DNA from: UBA4729 sp038236865
GTDB lineage: Bacteria; Patescibacteriota; Saccharimonadia; Saccharimonadales; UBA4665
Length of the DNA: 15,774 nucleotides
Assembly (NCBI GenBank): GCA_038236865.1
Contig: JBBRZI010000029.1
Location: forward strand, 1 to 15,774
Direction: 5' to 3'
The notes beneath the pieces are model-generated. The model did not search any database, was not told the origin of the DNA, and worked only from the letters and a program-made list of their open reading frames with translations. Positions 1 through 6,436 of the stretch are shown piece after piece. The first letter of the stretch is position 1, and each line of letters begins with the position of its first letter. The position numbers and the translations under genes were made by a program.

Positions 1-1026
1 AGCTGGGGTTTGACCGGCGATTGTGGCCCGCTCTTTGATGGTCACGATGTCACCGTTGGCGGTGCCGTTGGCCGAAGCAATAGGGCGGAAACGGGTCGGG
101 TCAGGGGTACCGATCTTGGTACCGACCGCACCGTCGTAGAACGAGTCAACCACTGCTGTACCGCCGAGAGCGGCATCAGCCACGGCGACGTCCAGACCAT
201 AGTCTTCGGTGCCGACACTCGGTACGCGGGAAGCGCTACCCGGGGCAACACCACCGATTTGATAGTTACTGGCGGTGGCTGATTGCAGGGCACCACTACC
301 ACCCTTGCTGTTGAGGTCCTTGGCCCAGACTATCCAGCCCGAGGCGGCGTTGGTCGTGACGGTAATGGTTCGACCAGTCGTGGCCACGACCGCTACTGTG
401 CTCAGGTTGGTCGTGAAGGCATCGGTGTTGCCGTTAAGGACAAAAGTGAAAGACGGCGGTACAATTCCCGTAATAACCACTTGGTCATTGGTGATGATCG
501 AAAAGTCGAAGTTAGAGGTATCGATTGTGGCTAGCGCACCATTCCTGGTAGTGATACTCCCAAAGGTCGTATCGGCGGCACCGGCGCTGCTAGTGGTCAA
601 GGTGTTGACGGACGCAAAGTTAAAACAGTAGAGCGTGCCGACGACGAGGTCAGTGCTCGGGAACGTCACTGACTTACCGGCGGCAGCAGTCGCCGTACCG
701 ATACCGAGCCAGGCTGTCTGGCCGGCGTCGAGGTTGGTGGTCGTGACGGTCCAGTTAGCAAATGCCGTGTTAACCGTAAAATCGGTAGCCACCGTAGTCG
801 GGAACGTCACTACAACGCTCGCTTCGATAGCTGCAACCAGCGGCCGGTAACAAACCCGCCCCCCGGTTGCCGTCGTCGCCTTCAGGGTATCAAGCCGGAC
901 GATGGCCTGCGTCGGCACTGCGCTGGCATGACCAAACAGCGCCAGCGAAAAGCCGCCGACGAGGAGCATAACCGCCGCTACCAACAGTGGTGCTGATTTG
1001 ATTTGATTTTTTTGGTTTTGCCGCAT
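1..1026 (-). CDS. Secreted beta-sandwich surface protein, C-terminus cut off by window edge
   Basis: Reading the minus strand from the ATG at 1026-1024 gives 342 codons with no stop, running off the left edge, so the C-terminus is missing. The N-terminus is a clear signal peptide: a basic start (MRQNQKNQIK), a hydrophobic core (LLVAAVMLLVGGFSLALF) and a probable cut after HASA. The rest is Thr/Ala/Val-rich with predicted beta strands. A middle stretch near residues 190-230 (PPSFTFVLNGNTDAF, then TITVTTNAASGWIVWAKD) resembles the STNA-containing beta-sandwich half of the protein at 1125-2192, so the two may be distant paralogues. An AGGGA Shine-Dalgarno lies 7 nt before the start (1038-1034), and a near-consensus promoter lies just upstream. 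No enzyme motif was seen. The function is unknown; a secreted or surface structural role is inferred. Confidence 0.85.
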   Translation of the reverse strand, partial: MRQNQKNQIKSAPLLVAAVMLLVGGFSLALFGHASAVPTQAIVRLDTLKATTATGGRVCYRPLVAAIEASVVVTFPTTVATDFTVNTAFANWTVTTTNLDAGQTAWLGIGTATAAAGKSVTFPSTDLVVGTLYCFNFASVNTLTTSSAGAADTTFGSITTRNGALATIDTSNFDFSIITNDQVVITGIVPPSFTFVLNGNTDAFTTNLSTVAVVATTGRTITVTTNAASGWIVWAKDLNSKGGSGALQSATASNYQIGGVAPGSASRVPSVGTEDYGLDVAVADAALGGTAVVDSFYDGAVGTKIGTPDPTRFRPIASANGTANGDIVTIKERATIAGQTPA

Positions 1027-1062
1027 ATATTTTTCCCTGTATATATTCCTAGCTATGTCAGC

Positions 1063-1092
1063 ATTTTACACGGTATACATAAGCATTGTCAA
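1063..1092 (-). promoter_or_regulatory. Sigma70-type promoter for the gene starting at 1026
   Basis: On the minus strand a perfect -35 TTGACA (1092-1087) is followed after 18 bp by -10 TAAAAT (1068-1063). Transcription would start near 1056, giving a leader of about 30 nt that contains the AGGGA ribosome binding site. This suggests the gene can be expressed independently of the operon ending at 1125. Confidence 0.7.
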
Positions 1093-1124
1093 CGAATCGC
1101 CTTTGTAACTTTTTGACTATTCAG

Positions 1125-2192
1125 CTAAAAGGCGCCGGCAGCGGTGAGCGTGAGTACATCTTGGTAGTCCCCCGCGGCTGGAGTCTGCGCAGCCGCCCGG
1201 GCCTTAAGCTGCAATGAACCCCGACCGGTGGTGATAGGAAGTGATGACGAGAATATCTCCCGAACGGTAGCGTTCAAGATTCCGACATTCTGAGTAGCCA
1301 CATTATACGGGGCGCTGATCGTGAACGGACCGCCAGAAACTTGGGTGGCCGTTAAGCCCTGCGCACCGAAGCCAGTGGATACGGCCGCCAAATCGGCCGT
1401 GGCCGATGCAATCGTAAAGTTGTCGGCATTACTGTGCAGGCCGCCATTAAACGAGCTGATGTACACTTTGGCACCGCCCTCGGCGTTGGTGCTGAGGGAG
1501 ACCCAGACTTTCTCGGGCGTATTCGTAACAGTCGCTGGCAAGAGGCTGCCAAAAGAGGTCGCATATGGCGGGTTGGTACTGGTGTCGATTGCCGACACAT
1601 CGATATCAAACGTAATGTTCGGTGCAACGGTCGCCGCGCTAACCGTCGGACCATATTCTGTCTCGGTAAATTTTCCCTGAAAAGCATTAACCTTAATCTT
1701 ATAAGTCGTACTTGGCGTCAACCCAACCACTAACTGCCCGCCGGCACCGCCCCAGGCGGCATACGTCTGATAGTCCCCTATCAACTTGACGCTGCCAACC
1801 GTATTGTCGCTTTTAATGTACTGGGTGGTAACAAAATTATCACTCGAAATAGCGATCGAAAACAGCGTATCGCTCGGGTTAGCGCCGGGGGTGATTATAA
1901 ACTTCAGTTTATTGTAGTAATTAGCCGGATTAGTTAAGGACGCCACATCGGGCACGTGAGCTTGCTGCGAATTTTGGTTGCCGGAGCGGGCCTTGTAGTT
2001 AGTGCTGGTTGCTTCCGCCCCGCTGGTTTCGCCAGTGGTGGCGTTCAATGAATAGTTGGTCGAGGTTGCAGTGCTCGTACCACCCGATCCAAAGCCGTAA
2101 TTATGTAATTGGTAGCTGCTACTGCTCGGCATAGCCGCAAACAGCGAGCTACCCAAGATGAGGCTGGTTAAACCGATGTGCAAAAATCTCAT
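1125..2192 (-). CDS. Secreted protein with Fn3-like and beta-sandwich domains
   Basis: This 355-residue protein has a short signal peptide (about 1-20). An N-terminal segment follows (YQLHNYGFGSGGT, then two STNY motifs, about 27-80) of a style I recall from secreted proteins of Candidate Phyla Radiation bacteria. Residues about 85-188 look like a fibronectin type III fold: NPANYYNKLKFII opening, and GLTPSTTYKIKVNAF, where the Tyr before the last strands is typical. Residues about 190-355 form a second beta-sandwich with VWVSLSTNAEGGAKVYI and a C-terminal TPAAGDYQDVLTLTAAGAF, a closing pattern reminiscent of spore-coat-U or WxL-type domains. A strong Shine-Dalgarno GGAGAAGG (2208-2201) sits 8 nt before the ATG. 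It is the third gene of an apparent operon, 23 nt after its upstream neighbour. No catalytic motif is visible; a surface or matrix role is inferred. Confidence 0.85.
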   Translation of the reverse strand: MRFLHIGLTSLILGSSLFAAMPSSSSYQLHNYGFGSGGTSTATSTNYSLNATTGETSGAEATSTNYKARSGNQNSQQAHVPDVASLTNPANYYNKLKFIITPGANPSDTLFSIAISSDNFVTTQYIKSDNTVGSVKLIGDYQTYAAWGGAGGQLVVGLTPSTTYKIKVNAFQGKFTETEYGPTVSAATVAPNITFDIDVSAIDTSTNPPYATSFGSLLPATVTNTPEKVWVSLSTNAEGGAKVYISSFNGGLHSNADNFTIASATADLAAVSTGFGAQGLTATQVSGGPFTISAPYNVATQNVGILNATVREIFSSSLPITTGRGSLQLKARAAAQTPAAGDYQDVLTLTAAGAF

Positions 2193-2215
2193 TTAAAGTG
2201 CCTTCTCCATGGTTT

Positions 2216-2785
2216 TTACGTCTTCCATTGAAATGTGGTGAGTAACGTGTCGACTTCTGACTGGAGATCATCAACTGTTCCAACGGTCGAAAAAGCTAAG
2301 ACTGCAACTTTGTCGCCATGTGGGATCAATACCGTCTGCTCCAGTCCATCAGTCTTCGTCCAGACTACGGCCGTACCGCCGTCAACGCTCACTTGGCGGC
2401 TAGAGTAGATAAAAGGCTGGCTTTTGCGCAGTAGGTAGGCCGAGTTATTGTCTAGGCTTCCTCCGGGGAGGTTTGACACCGACACGGCCAGTCGCTTGTC
2501 GTAGTTCGTATCAGCGGTCAACATGGATAATTCTAGGTCCATATCTTTGGCGGCTCGACTGTGCGCCTGGTACTGGCCGCTATAGCGGAACGTCATATAG
2601 CTGCCGTCGTAGGTTTGAGAGGTTTGGGCCTGGGCCTGTGATTGAGCGAGTGTTTTTTTAGCAGGAGTAAGTATCTGACCGGTGTTACTGGCCGATGCCC
2701 AAGCCGTCACCGCAGCGGATAAAACAACCGCTAGCCCCGCGAACGCCCCTATATACCGTCTACGCGATTGCGGCCGAAAATTCAT
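2216..2785 (-). CDS. Small exported PsbP-like protein
   Basis: This 189-residue protein begins with a basic segment (NFRPQSRRRY) and a hydrophobic stretch (about 12-30) ending in AWASA, consistent with a signal peptide. Residues about 60-189 follow the rhythm of PsbP-like/DUF1795 domains: an aromatic opening strand (YMTFRYSGQY), a strand pair around VDGGTAVVW, an LIPHGDKVAVLAFST strand, and a final helix (DDLQSEVDTLLTTFQW). In that superfamily the domain is a small extracytoplasmic alpha/beta fold with accessory or binding roles. Its start overlaps the stop of the upstream PKD gene as ATGA (2785-2782), and there is no clear Shine-Dalgarno, so translational coupling is likely. This suggests it works with the PKD membrane protein. 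The family assignment is by eye only. Confidence 0.8.
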   Translation of the reverse strand: MNFRPQSRRRYIGAFAGLAVVLSAAVTAWASASNTGQILTPAKKTLAQSQAQAQTSQTYDGSYMTFRYSGQYQAHSRAAKDMDLELSMLTADTNYDKRLAVSVSNLPGGSLDNNSAYLLRKSQPFIYSSRQVSVDGGTAVVWTKTDGLEQTVLIPHGDKVAVLAFSTVGTVDDLQSEVDTLLTTFQWKT

Positions 2786-3765
2786 ACCGTCCGAGCAACT
2801 AATCGTTTTAGTATTCTAGCTTCGCGCTTCTCGCCGATCCAAAAGCTGGCTACGACAATCACCGCTACTGCCAACATTTGCCAGGCTAGCCGCATGAGCG
2901 TCGAACGGTCGTAGCCACCTTTGACGCCACCGACGATGCCCGGTTGAACACCGCCGCTGACTATTACCCCGAATTGTATATAAGATTTGTTCCCTGCTTG
3001 ATCAATAGCTTGCACGACGACGGTATAACTACCCTTGTCGCCAGCGGATTTGTCGTAGACGTGTTTAATATCAAACTGGCCGGGTTCGGAACGGCTCAAC
3101 AGGTCGGTCTTGCCGTCGCCCCAACTGATGCTTACCGCATACGGAGATTGACCACCAACCAGTACTAGCGGCCAACTCACGCTGTCGCCGGCATTCACGC
3201 CACGGTGGGAAACCTCGCTTGTTACATAAAACTGCCCGGCCGGCGCCCCAGCCGTGTTGAGCTGGTCGGTACCAACCAGCGAAGAACCCGGCAGCGACAA
3301 TTGCACGCTTACCGGCGTCGAATCTGGGCTCGTGACATCATTGGCATTGTAGGCGCGGGCGATCAGGCTATTATTGCCGACGAATAGATCGATTGACAGC
3401 TGGTAGGTGCCGTTTTGGCACAGGGCCGCGCCGGCCAATATCTCATTTTTAAAGATCTTCACCAGGGTGTCGCTCGGGCAACTCCCGCGCACCACAATTG
3501 GGTCACCCACCGTGTAGGTTGTACCGTTTACTAGATTAGCTATCGTCGGCGACGACTTTGGAGTCGGCCCGGGTACAACGGCGTACACCCCGTAGGCACC
3601 ACCCCCTTCAGTTGCGGCATAGGCGATTGAGCGGCTGGCAGCGATCATCGGCACCAGCGCCAACAGCAAGACAATCGCCAGACTACCGTAGGAGGTATGT
3701 TTGTGGGGCCGTATTTTGCCCGTGTGGTGCTTGGCTAACAGCTTCGTAGAGCCGATTTTTATCAT
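2782..3765 (-). CDS. PKD/Ig-like domain protein with C-terminal membrane anchor
   Basis: In this 327-residue protein a long basic N-terminus leads into a hydrophobic segment (about 27-45) and a probable signal cleavage after AYA near residue 51. Residues about 73-155 look like an Ig-like domain (SPTIANLVNGTTY, IVVRGSCPSD, GNNSLIARAYNA), with Cys95 and Cys116 placed to form a disulfide. Residues about 175-270 match a PKD domain: VSISWGDGK, then HVYDKSAGDKGSYTVVVQA and DQAGN. A C-terminal membrane helix (about 296-312) ends in a basic cytoplasmic tail (EKREARILKRLVART), so the domains face outward. It is the first gene of the operon that continues through 2216-2785 and 1125-2192. PKD and Ig-like domains usually mediate protein or carbohydrate contact. 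It ends in TGA. Confidence 0.85.
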   Translation of the reverse strand: MIKIGSTKLLAKHHTGKIRPHKHTSYGSLAIVLLLALVPMIAASRSIAYAATEGGGAYGVYAVVPGPTPKSSPTIANLVNGTTYTVGDPIVVRGSCPSDTLVKIFKNEILAGAALCQNGTYQLSIDLFVGNNSLIARAYNANDVTSPDSTPVSVQLSLPGSSLVGTDQLNTAGAPAGQFYVTSEVSHRGVNAGDSVSWPLVLVGGQSPYAVSISWGDGKTDLLSRSEPGQFDIKHVYDKSAGDKGSYTVVVQAIDQAGNKSYIQFGVIVSGGVQPGIVGGVKGGYDRSTLMRLAWQMLAVAVIVVASFWIGEKREARILKRLVARTV

Positions 3766-3771
3766 AAGAAT

Positions 3772-3780
3772 ATAGTAGCA
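3772..3780 (-). promoter_or_regulatory. Extended -10 promoter, near-leaderless, for the PKD operon
   Basis: The minus strand reads TGC TACTAT (3780-3772), a TGn extended -10, followed by only 6 nt (ATTCTT) and then the ATG at 3765. Transcription would start at or within a base or two of the start codon, giving a leaderless or nearly leaderless mRNA. No convincing -35 or Shine-Dalgarno is present, which fits the extended -10 type. The layout matches that at 6437-6445. Confidence 0.5.
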
Positions 3781-3855
3781 TAAACGCCTTCGTATCTTCG
3801 CGTCTGTTTAAGCGACAATCTCGGCCCTTGGCGGATGTGAAAATTTGCGAGTCTT

Positions 3856-3870
3856 GGGCGGTAGTCGCCC
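3856..3870. other. Small GC hairpin between divergent promoters
   Basis: GGGCG (3856-3860), loop GTAGT, CGCCC (3866-3870) is a perfect 5-bp stem midway between the divergent starts at 3765 and 3950. No T-run follows on either strand, so a terminator is not supported. It might be an operator-like dyad, but nothing else in the sequence confirms that. Confidence 0.25.
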
Positions 3871-3910
3871 CTTCTGTCTTATATATGTGCATAAACTTTG
3901 GACAATAGTC

Positions 3911-3940
3911 TTGCCTACCCCCAAGCATAAAAGGTATGAT
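3911..3940 (+). promoter_or_regulatory. Promoter for the mini-fibre gene at 3950
   Basis: -35-like TTGCCT (3911-3916), an 18-bp spacer and -10 TATGAT (3935-3940). Only 9 nt separate the -10 from the ATG at 3950, so the predicted transcript has at most about 2-3 nt of leader. This also argues for the ATG at 3950 over the in-frame TTG at 3845, which lies upstream of the promoter. Confidence 0.5.
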
Positions 3941-3949
3941 GGTACTATT

Positions 3950-4828
3950 ATGAACGACGACGAGACAAGCCTCGAAACGCTGACCGACTCCCCACTAGAT
4001 CATTCCACGCTGTCGTCCACTAACCCCGCCGAGCCTACTCGGCGAACCCCCCGGCTGCCAAAATATGTCATCATCACTGTCATTATCATCGTGGGCTTGG
4101 TGCTCGCGGTTGTTATAGTCGCCCTATTCAAGCAGCCTGCCAAAAAGGTTGCCCCGACGGTCGTCACCATTAACACGCAAAGTCTCGATAACGGCACCCT
4201 CAATAAGCTGACTGCCCAAGCCAGTCCCGGTAAGACCGTGCAGCAATTGACCATATCACCAGATACCCTTTTTAAAAATAATATAGAAGTCCAAGGTTCG
4301 CTCAAAGCCGACAAACAGCTCGACGTCGCCGGCAACGTTGTTGTCGGCGGTACGACCACGCTCCAGGGTGCGGTCGGCATCAACAGTAACCTAGCTGTGC
4401 GCGGTGCTCTCAGTGTCGGTGGAGCGCTCTCGGCTGCCAGTCTGAATGTCGGTTCGCTCGGCGTTACGACGGTTAACGCCAGTGGTAGCATAAACTTTGG
4501 CGGACATTTGGTACCGAGCGGCACCACACCTACGGTTGCTCCCAGCAACGGCACGAGCGGCGGTACGGTAACCGTAAGCGGCAACGACACGGCCGGCACT
4601 ATCACCATCACCATTGGCAACGGCACGCTCGTCGCCGGTGAAATGGCAATATTGAACTTTCACACCCAATTTACGACGACTCCGAAGGTCCAATTGACGC
4701 CGATCACTGGTGATGCTTCCGCCCTCAACTATTACGCCACCCGTAGCGCTAGCTTCTTTACTATCGAAACATCGACCACCCCCACGCATGGTGCCAGTTA
4801 TGTGTTCGACTACCTTGTTACTCAGTAG
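3950..4828 (+). CDS. Membrane-anchored mini-fibre (tail-fibre-like) protein
   Basis: The protein has 292 residues from the ATG at 3950. A longer frame opens at a TTG at 3845, but it has no ribosome site and would precede the promoter. Residues 1-38 are acidic and Thr/Ser-rich with a short basic patch, presumably cytoplasmic. Residues about 39-60 form one membrane helix (YVIITVIIIVGLVLAVVIVA) followed by KQPAKK. The outer part runs through short beta repeats (VQGSLKADKQLDVAGNVVV, GGTTTLQGAVGINSNLAVRG, LSVGGALSAASLNVGS; about 115-180) in the V.G.L...G.l.V.G style of phage fibre shafts. A C-terminal domain (about 200-292; TITITIGNG, ATRSASFFTIET, YVFDYLVTQ) resembles a small receptor-binding tip. 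It shares shaft style with the giant protein at 11178-15774. It is the only plus-strand gene here. Trimerisation and adhesion are inferred. Confidence 0.85.
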   Translation: MNDDETSLETLTDSPLDHSTLSSTNPAEPTRRTPRLPKYVIITVIIIVGLVLAVVIVALFKQPAKKVAPTVVTINTQSLDNGTLNKLTAQASPGKTVQQLTISPDTLFKNNIEVQGSLKADKQLDVAGNVVVGGTTTLQGAVGINSNLAVRGALSVGGALSAASLNVGSLGVTTVNASGSINFGGHLVPSGTTPTVAPSNGTSGGTVTVSGNDTAGTITITIGNGTLVAGEMAILNFHTQFTTTPKVQLTPITGDASALNYYATRSASFFTIETSTTPTHGASYVFDYLVTQ

Positions 4829-4920
4829 TTGGATAGTTTTATAGTTGGATAGTTGGATAGTAGGATAGTTGGATAGTTCAATAGTGGGATAGTTGGATAG
4901 TTGGATAGTTTTATAGTTGG
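4829..4920 (+). repeat. 8-bp tandem repeat (TTGGATAG), about 11.5 units
   Basis: Eleven units of exactly 8 bp plus a half unit follow directly after the stop codon TAG (4826-4828). Six units are TTGGATAG; variants are TTTTATAG (twice), TAGGATAG, TTCAATAG and TGGGATAG. Every unit ends in ATAG, and because 8 is not a multiple of 3, TAG falls in all three plus-strand frames. The last codons of the gene (CTCAGTAG) loosely resemble a unit. Confidence 0.95.
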
Positions 4921-4929
4921 CTCCAACCC

Positions 4930-4958
4930 TGTCATGCCGGGCTTGACCCGGTATCTAG
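4930..4958 (+). repeat. Orphan 29-nt left half of the palindromic element
   Basis: This holds TGTCAT, the hairpin GCCGGGCTTGACCCGGT and ATCTAG, exactly the left half of the 71-bp element, followed by unrelated sequence. It ends where the central loop would begin, which suggests that the 29-nt half is itself a unit. Confidence 0.85.
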
Positions 4959-4969
4959 AACCCTCGCCC

Positions 4970-5040
4970 CGTCATGCCGGGCTCGACCCGGTATCTAGGC
5001 GACTCATATTTTTGGATCCTGAATCGAGTTCAGGATGACA
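4970..5040 (+). repeat. Palindromic cloverleaf element, copy 1 (71 bp)
   Basis: Parts in order: CGTCAT (first base changed from T), arm 1 GCCGGGCTCGACCCGGT, ATCTAG, a 13-nt loop, TTGGAT, arm 3 CCTGAATCGAGTTCAGG, ATGACA. The outer stem pairs CGTCAT with ATGACA (one mismatch). ATCTAG pairs with TTGGAT using wobbles. The following ATTTAGGGTTTAGGCCTTT (5041-5059) recurs after copy 2, so flank and element were duplicated together. Confidence 0.9.
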
Positions 5041-5064
5041 ATTTAGGGTTTAGGCCTTTTCTCG

Positions 5065-5115
5065 TGTCATGGTGTCATACCGGGCTTCTCTTTTGTCATG
5101 CCGGACTTACGCAGC
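5065..5115 (+). repeat. Tandem left-end units before the GIY-YIG element
   Basis: TGTCAT starts recur at 5065, 5073 and 5094 and lead into the element beginning at 5116; the last three starts are spaced 21 and 22 bp. Each of the later units carries the left-end TGTCATRCCGG followed by diverged sequence. The same kind of array precedes the copies at 5461 and 6524. Confidence 0.75.
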
Positions 5116-5370
5116 TGTCATGCCGGACTCGACCCGGTATCTAGAAATCCCCACTTAGGTCGCGCCAATTAGTGTTGATCTGTTCAATCAAGTGTAACTT
5201 CCAGTCACGCCGCCAATTCTTGAGCTGCTTTTCACGGGCTAAGGATATACACGTAGTAAGTCTTCATAGCTGGCGTTAATATACCGCCCCGCCGCCAAAC
5301 TTTGAAATAGAAATGAGAAAGATTTAATGTTACTGCAATTTCTGGATACCGGATCAAGCCCGGTATGACA
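5116..5370 (-). mobile_element. GIY-YIG-bearing palindromic element, decayed (255 bp)
   Basis: Two 29-nt halves of the palindromic family face each other 197 bp apart. At 5116-5144: TGTCAT, arm GCCGGACTCGACCCGGT, ATCTAG. At 5342-5370: CTGGAT, arm ACCGGATCAAGCCCGGT, ATGACA. Between them, on the minus strand, lies a broken GIY-YIG endonuclease gene whose TAG stop is inside the terminal repeat. In the 71-bp copies the same halves enclose only a 13-15 nt loop. The arrangement looks like an autonomous element (nuclease plus termini) and its short non-autonomous relatives; mobility itself is inferred. Both ends here carry the CCGG-type arm, whereas the short copies have a TTCAGG arm on the right. 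Confidence 0.55.
5141..5267 (-). pseudogene. GIY-YIG endonuclease remnant with internal deletion
   Basis: The ATG at 5267 encodes MKTYYVYILSP then TGA. MKTYYVYIL is the usual opening strand of small COG2827-type GIY-YIG proteins, where the Y.YIL strand supplies the first catalytic Tyr. Shifting +1 at the junction near 5237, the sequence reads AREKQLKNWRRDWKLHLIE, then QINTNWRDLSGDF and TAG (5143-5141). This matches the normal C-terminus of the same family (REKQLK.W, LIE, NP.W.DL). The family is usually about 85-100 residues; only about 42 codons remain. The central part with the second motif (YIG), the catalytic Arg and the metal-binding Glu is gone, so the product cannot be an active nuclease. 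No clear Shine-Dalgarno is present. Confidence 0.75.
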
Positions 5371-5395
5371 AAAGATAGGCCTGGGCTTCCCGCGC

Positions 5396-5460
5396 TGTCA
5401 TGCCGGGCGTATGCGATTGTCATGCCGGGCTTCTCTTGTATCACGCCGAGCTTACGGAGC
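5396..5460 (+). repeat. Tandem left-end units before copy 2
   Basis: Left-end units begin at 5396 (TGTCATGCCGGGC), 5418 (TGTCATGCCGGGC) and 5439 (TATCACGCCGAGC), then the full copy at 5461. The spacings are 22, 21 and 22 bp. The inner sequence CTTACGGAGC (5451-5460) recurs in the array before copy 3, and CTTACGCAGC in the array before the GIY-YIG element. Confidence 0.8.
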
Positions 5461-5533
5461 TGTCATGCCGGGCTTGCCCCGGTATCCAGGCTACTAATTT
5501 CTGTCTGGATCCTGAATCGAGTTCAGGATGACA
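5461..5533 (+). repeat. Palindromic cloverleaf element, copy 2 (73 bp)
   Basis: TGTCAT, arm 1 GCCGGGCTTGCCCCGGT, ATCCAG, a 15-nt loop, CTGGAT, arm 3 CCTGAATCGAGTTCAGG, ATGACA. The outer stem is perfect. ATCCAG/CTGGAT pairs perfectly where other copies have a T-G wobble (ATCTAG). Following it is a diverged second copy of the flank ATTTAGGGTTTAGGCCTTT. The rest, to 5589, is left-end fragments (GTCATGCCGGGC at 5568-5579) reaching within about 10 bp of the stop of the next gene. Confidence 0.9.
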
Positions 5534-5589
5534 ATTTAGGGTTTAGGCCTTTCGTTGTGTCATGGCGTCATGCCGGGCTAGCTAGTACT

Positions 5590-6429
5590 CTACAGAATGC
5601 GCAGCAACAGCAAGGCACCAATGATGACCGTGCCGACAATGATACCTGAAGCCCCAATAGATTTAAGCATCGTGCGCAGAATCGGCGCCTTAGACAGTGG
5701 CTGCCGGGCAATCGCCGCAATACTAGCCCGCACGGCCCCGTTCACCACCAGCCCTGCCCCAAGAATCCCGACCAAAAGCAACAAAAAGCTCAGCACTAAA
5801 CCGAGTACCGATGCGTGTTTGCCGGCAATGGCATCAGCCACCGTCTGCACGGCTTCAGGTATAAATGTTGTCGGTTTGGCGGAGCCCGGAGCGGCATAAT
5901 AGGTCACGTGAACGGCGAGCGGAATGCTCGCAACGTACACCTGGTGTTTGCCGCCGCTATTATCGGTAATTGTCGAGGCCACCGCCCCGGCAGTCGTAGC
6001 GTCGAGACTCCCCTGGGCGATACCAACTATCCAGCCGCTGGTCGCGACCCTTTCGCCAACCCCCGCCAACGACGACGGCGCGATACGATCGCCGACCCGA
6101 ATGTCGCCGCCAAGCGTGCTCACGAGCGTACTGACTTGTCCGTCGCCAGCAACACTGATTTGCCCAGGCTGTGCATCAAAAGCGGTGTCGCCGGTACTAA
6201 TAACACCGACCAGCAGCGAGGCGTTTTTGTCGGTAGCTGGCTCGACCACCCCGGTATTAGCCGTCAGGCTCATCAGCATACCAGGCTGAGATTTATTGTT
6301 AAGCACGTTATAACTTTGGCTGGTGGCACTGGCGCAGATTGGTGCAGTTATCGTTGCAAAGGCGATGGCAAGACCGAGGATCAAGCTGAGTTGGCGTCGA
6401 GACCGAGCCAAGCATTTTTGTTGTTTCAT
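5590..6429 (-). CDS. Exported protein with tail-spike-like beta domain and two C-terminal membrane helices
   Basis: This 279-residue protein has a signal peptide at about 1-35 (basic start, then LILGLAIAFATITAPICASA). Residues about 36-150 form a Gly/Val-rich beta domain: VGVISTGDT, GQISVAGDGQVSTLVS, GGDIRVGDRIAPSS, WIVGIAQGSLD. The pattern of a V.GVI strand, then alternating G.I.VGD..., then VGIA is seen in C-terminal domains of phage tail spikes and fibres. Two hydrophobic helices follow (about 205-230 and 258-278), linked by a basic loop (RASIAAIARQPLSKAPILRT). The ARQP loop recalls the helical hairpin of ATP-synthase subunit c, but the rest does not, so that is only a resemblance. It is probably displayed outward and membrane-anchored. 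It is flanked by repeats on both sides and transcribed alone. The function is unknown. Confidence 0.85.
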   Translation of the reverse strand: MKQQKCLARSRRQLSLILGLAIAFATITAPICASATSQSYNVLNNKSQPGMLMSLTANTGVVEPATDKNASLLVGVISTGDTAFDAQPGQISVAGDGQVSTLVSTLGGDIRVGDRIAPSSLAGVGERVATSGWIVGIAQGSLDATTAGAVASTITDNSGGKHQVYVASIPLAVHVTYYAAPGSAKPTTFIPEAVQTVADAIAGKHASVLGLVLSFLLLLVGILGAGLVVNGAVRASIAAIARQPLSKAPILRTMLKSIGASGIIVGTVIIGALLLLRIL

Positions 6430-6436
6430 AATTCAG

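Noticed and set aside
10..850. Plus-strand frames at 10-282, 275-631 and 635-850
   Set aside because: They are shadows of the minus-strand secreted-protein gene, which is open without stops from 1026 to the left edge and has a promoter, ribosome site and signal peptide.
1098..1134. Terminator formed by CGCCTTT and AAAGGCG around the stop of the gene at 1125
   Set aside because: The loop is 23 nt and overlaps the stop codon, and no T-run follows the stem in the gene's direction.
3845..3949. N-terminal extension of the mini-fibre gene from a TTG at 3845
   Set aside because: It has no ribosome site, the predicted promoter lies inside it, and the ATG at 3950 gives a normal cytoplasmic-tail and membrane-helix start.
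5041..5059. Telomere-like TTTAGGGTTTAGG
   Set aside because: Only about two units, shared by two duplicated flanks inside an intergenic repeat cluster. This is coincidental resemblance.
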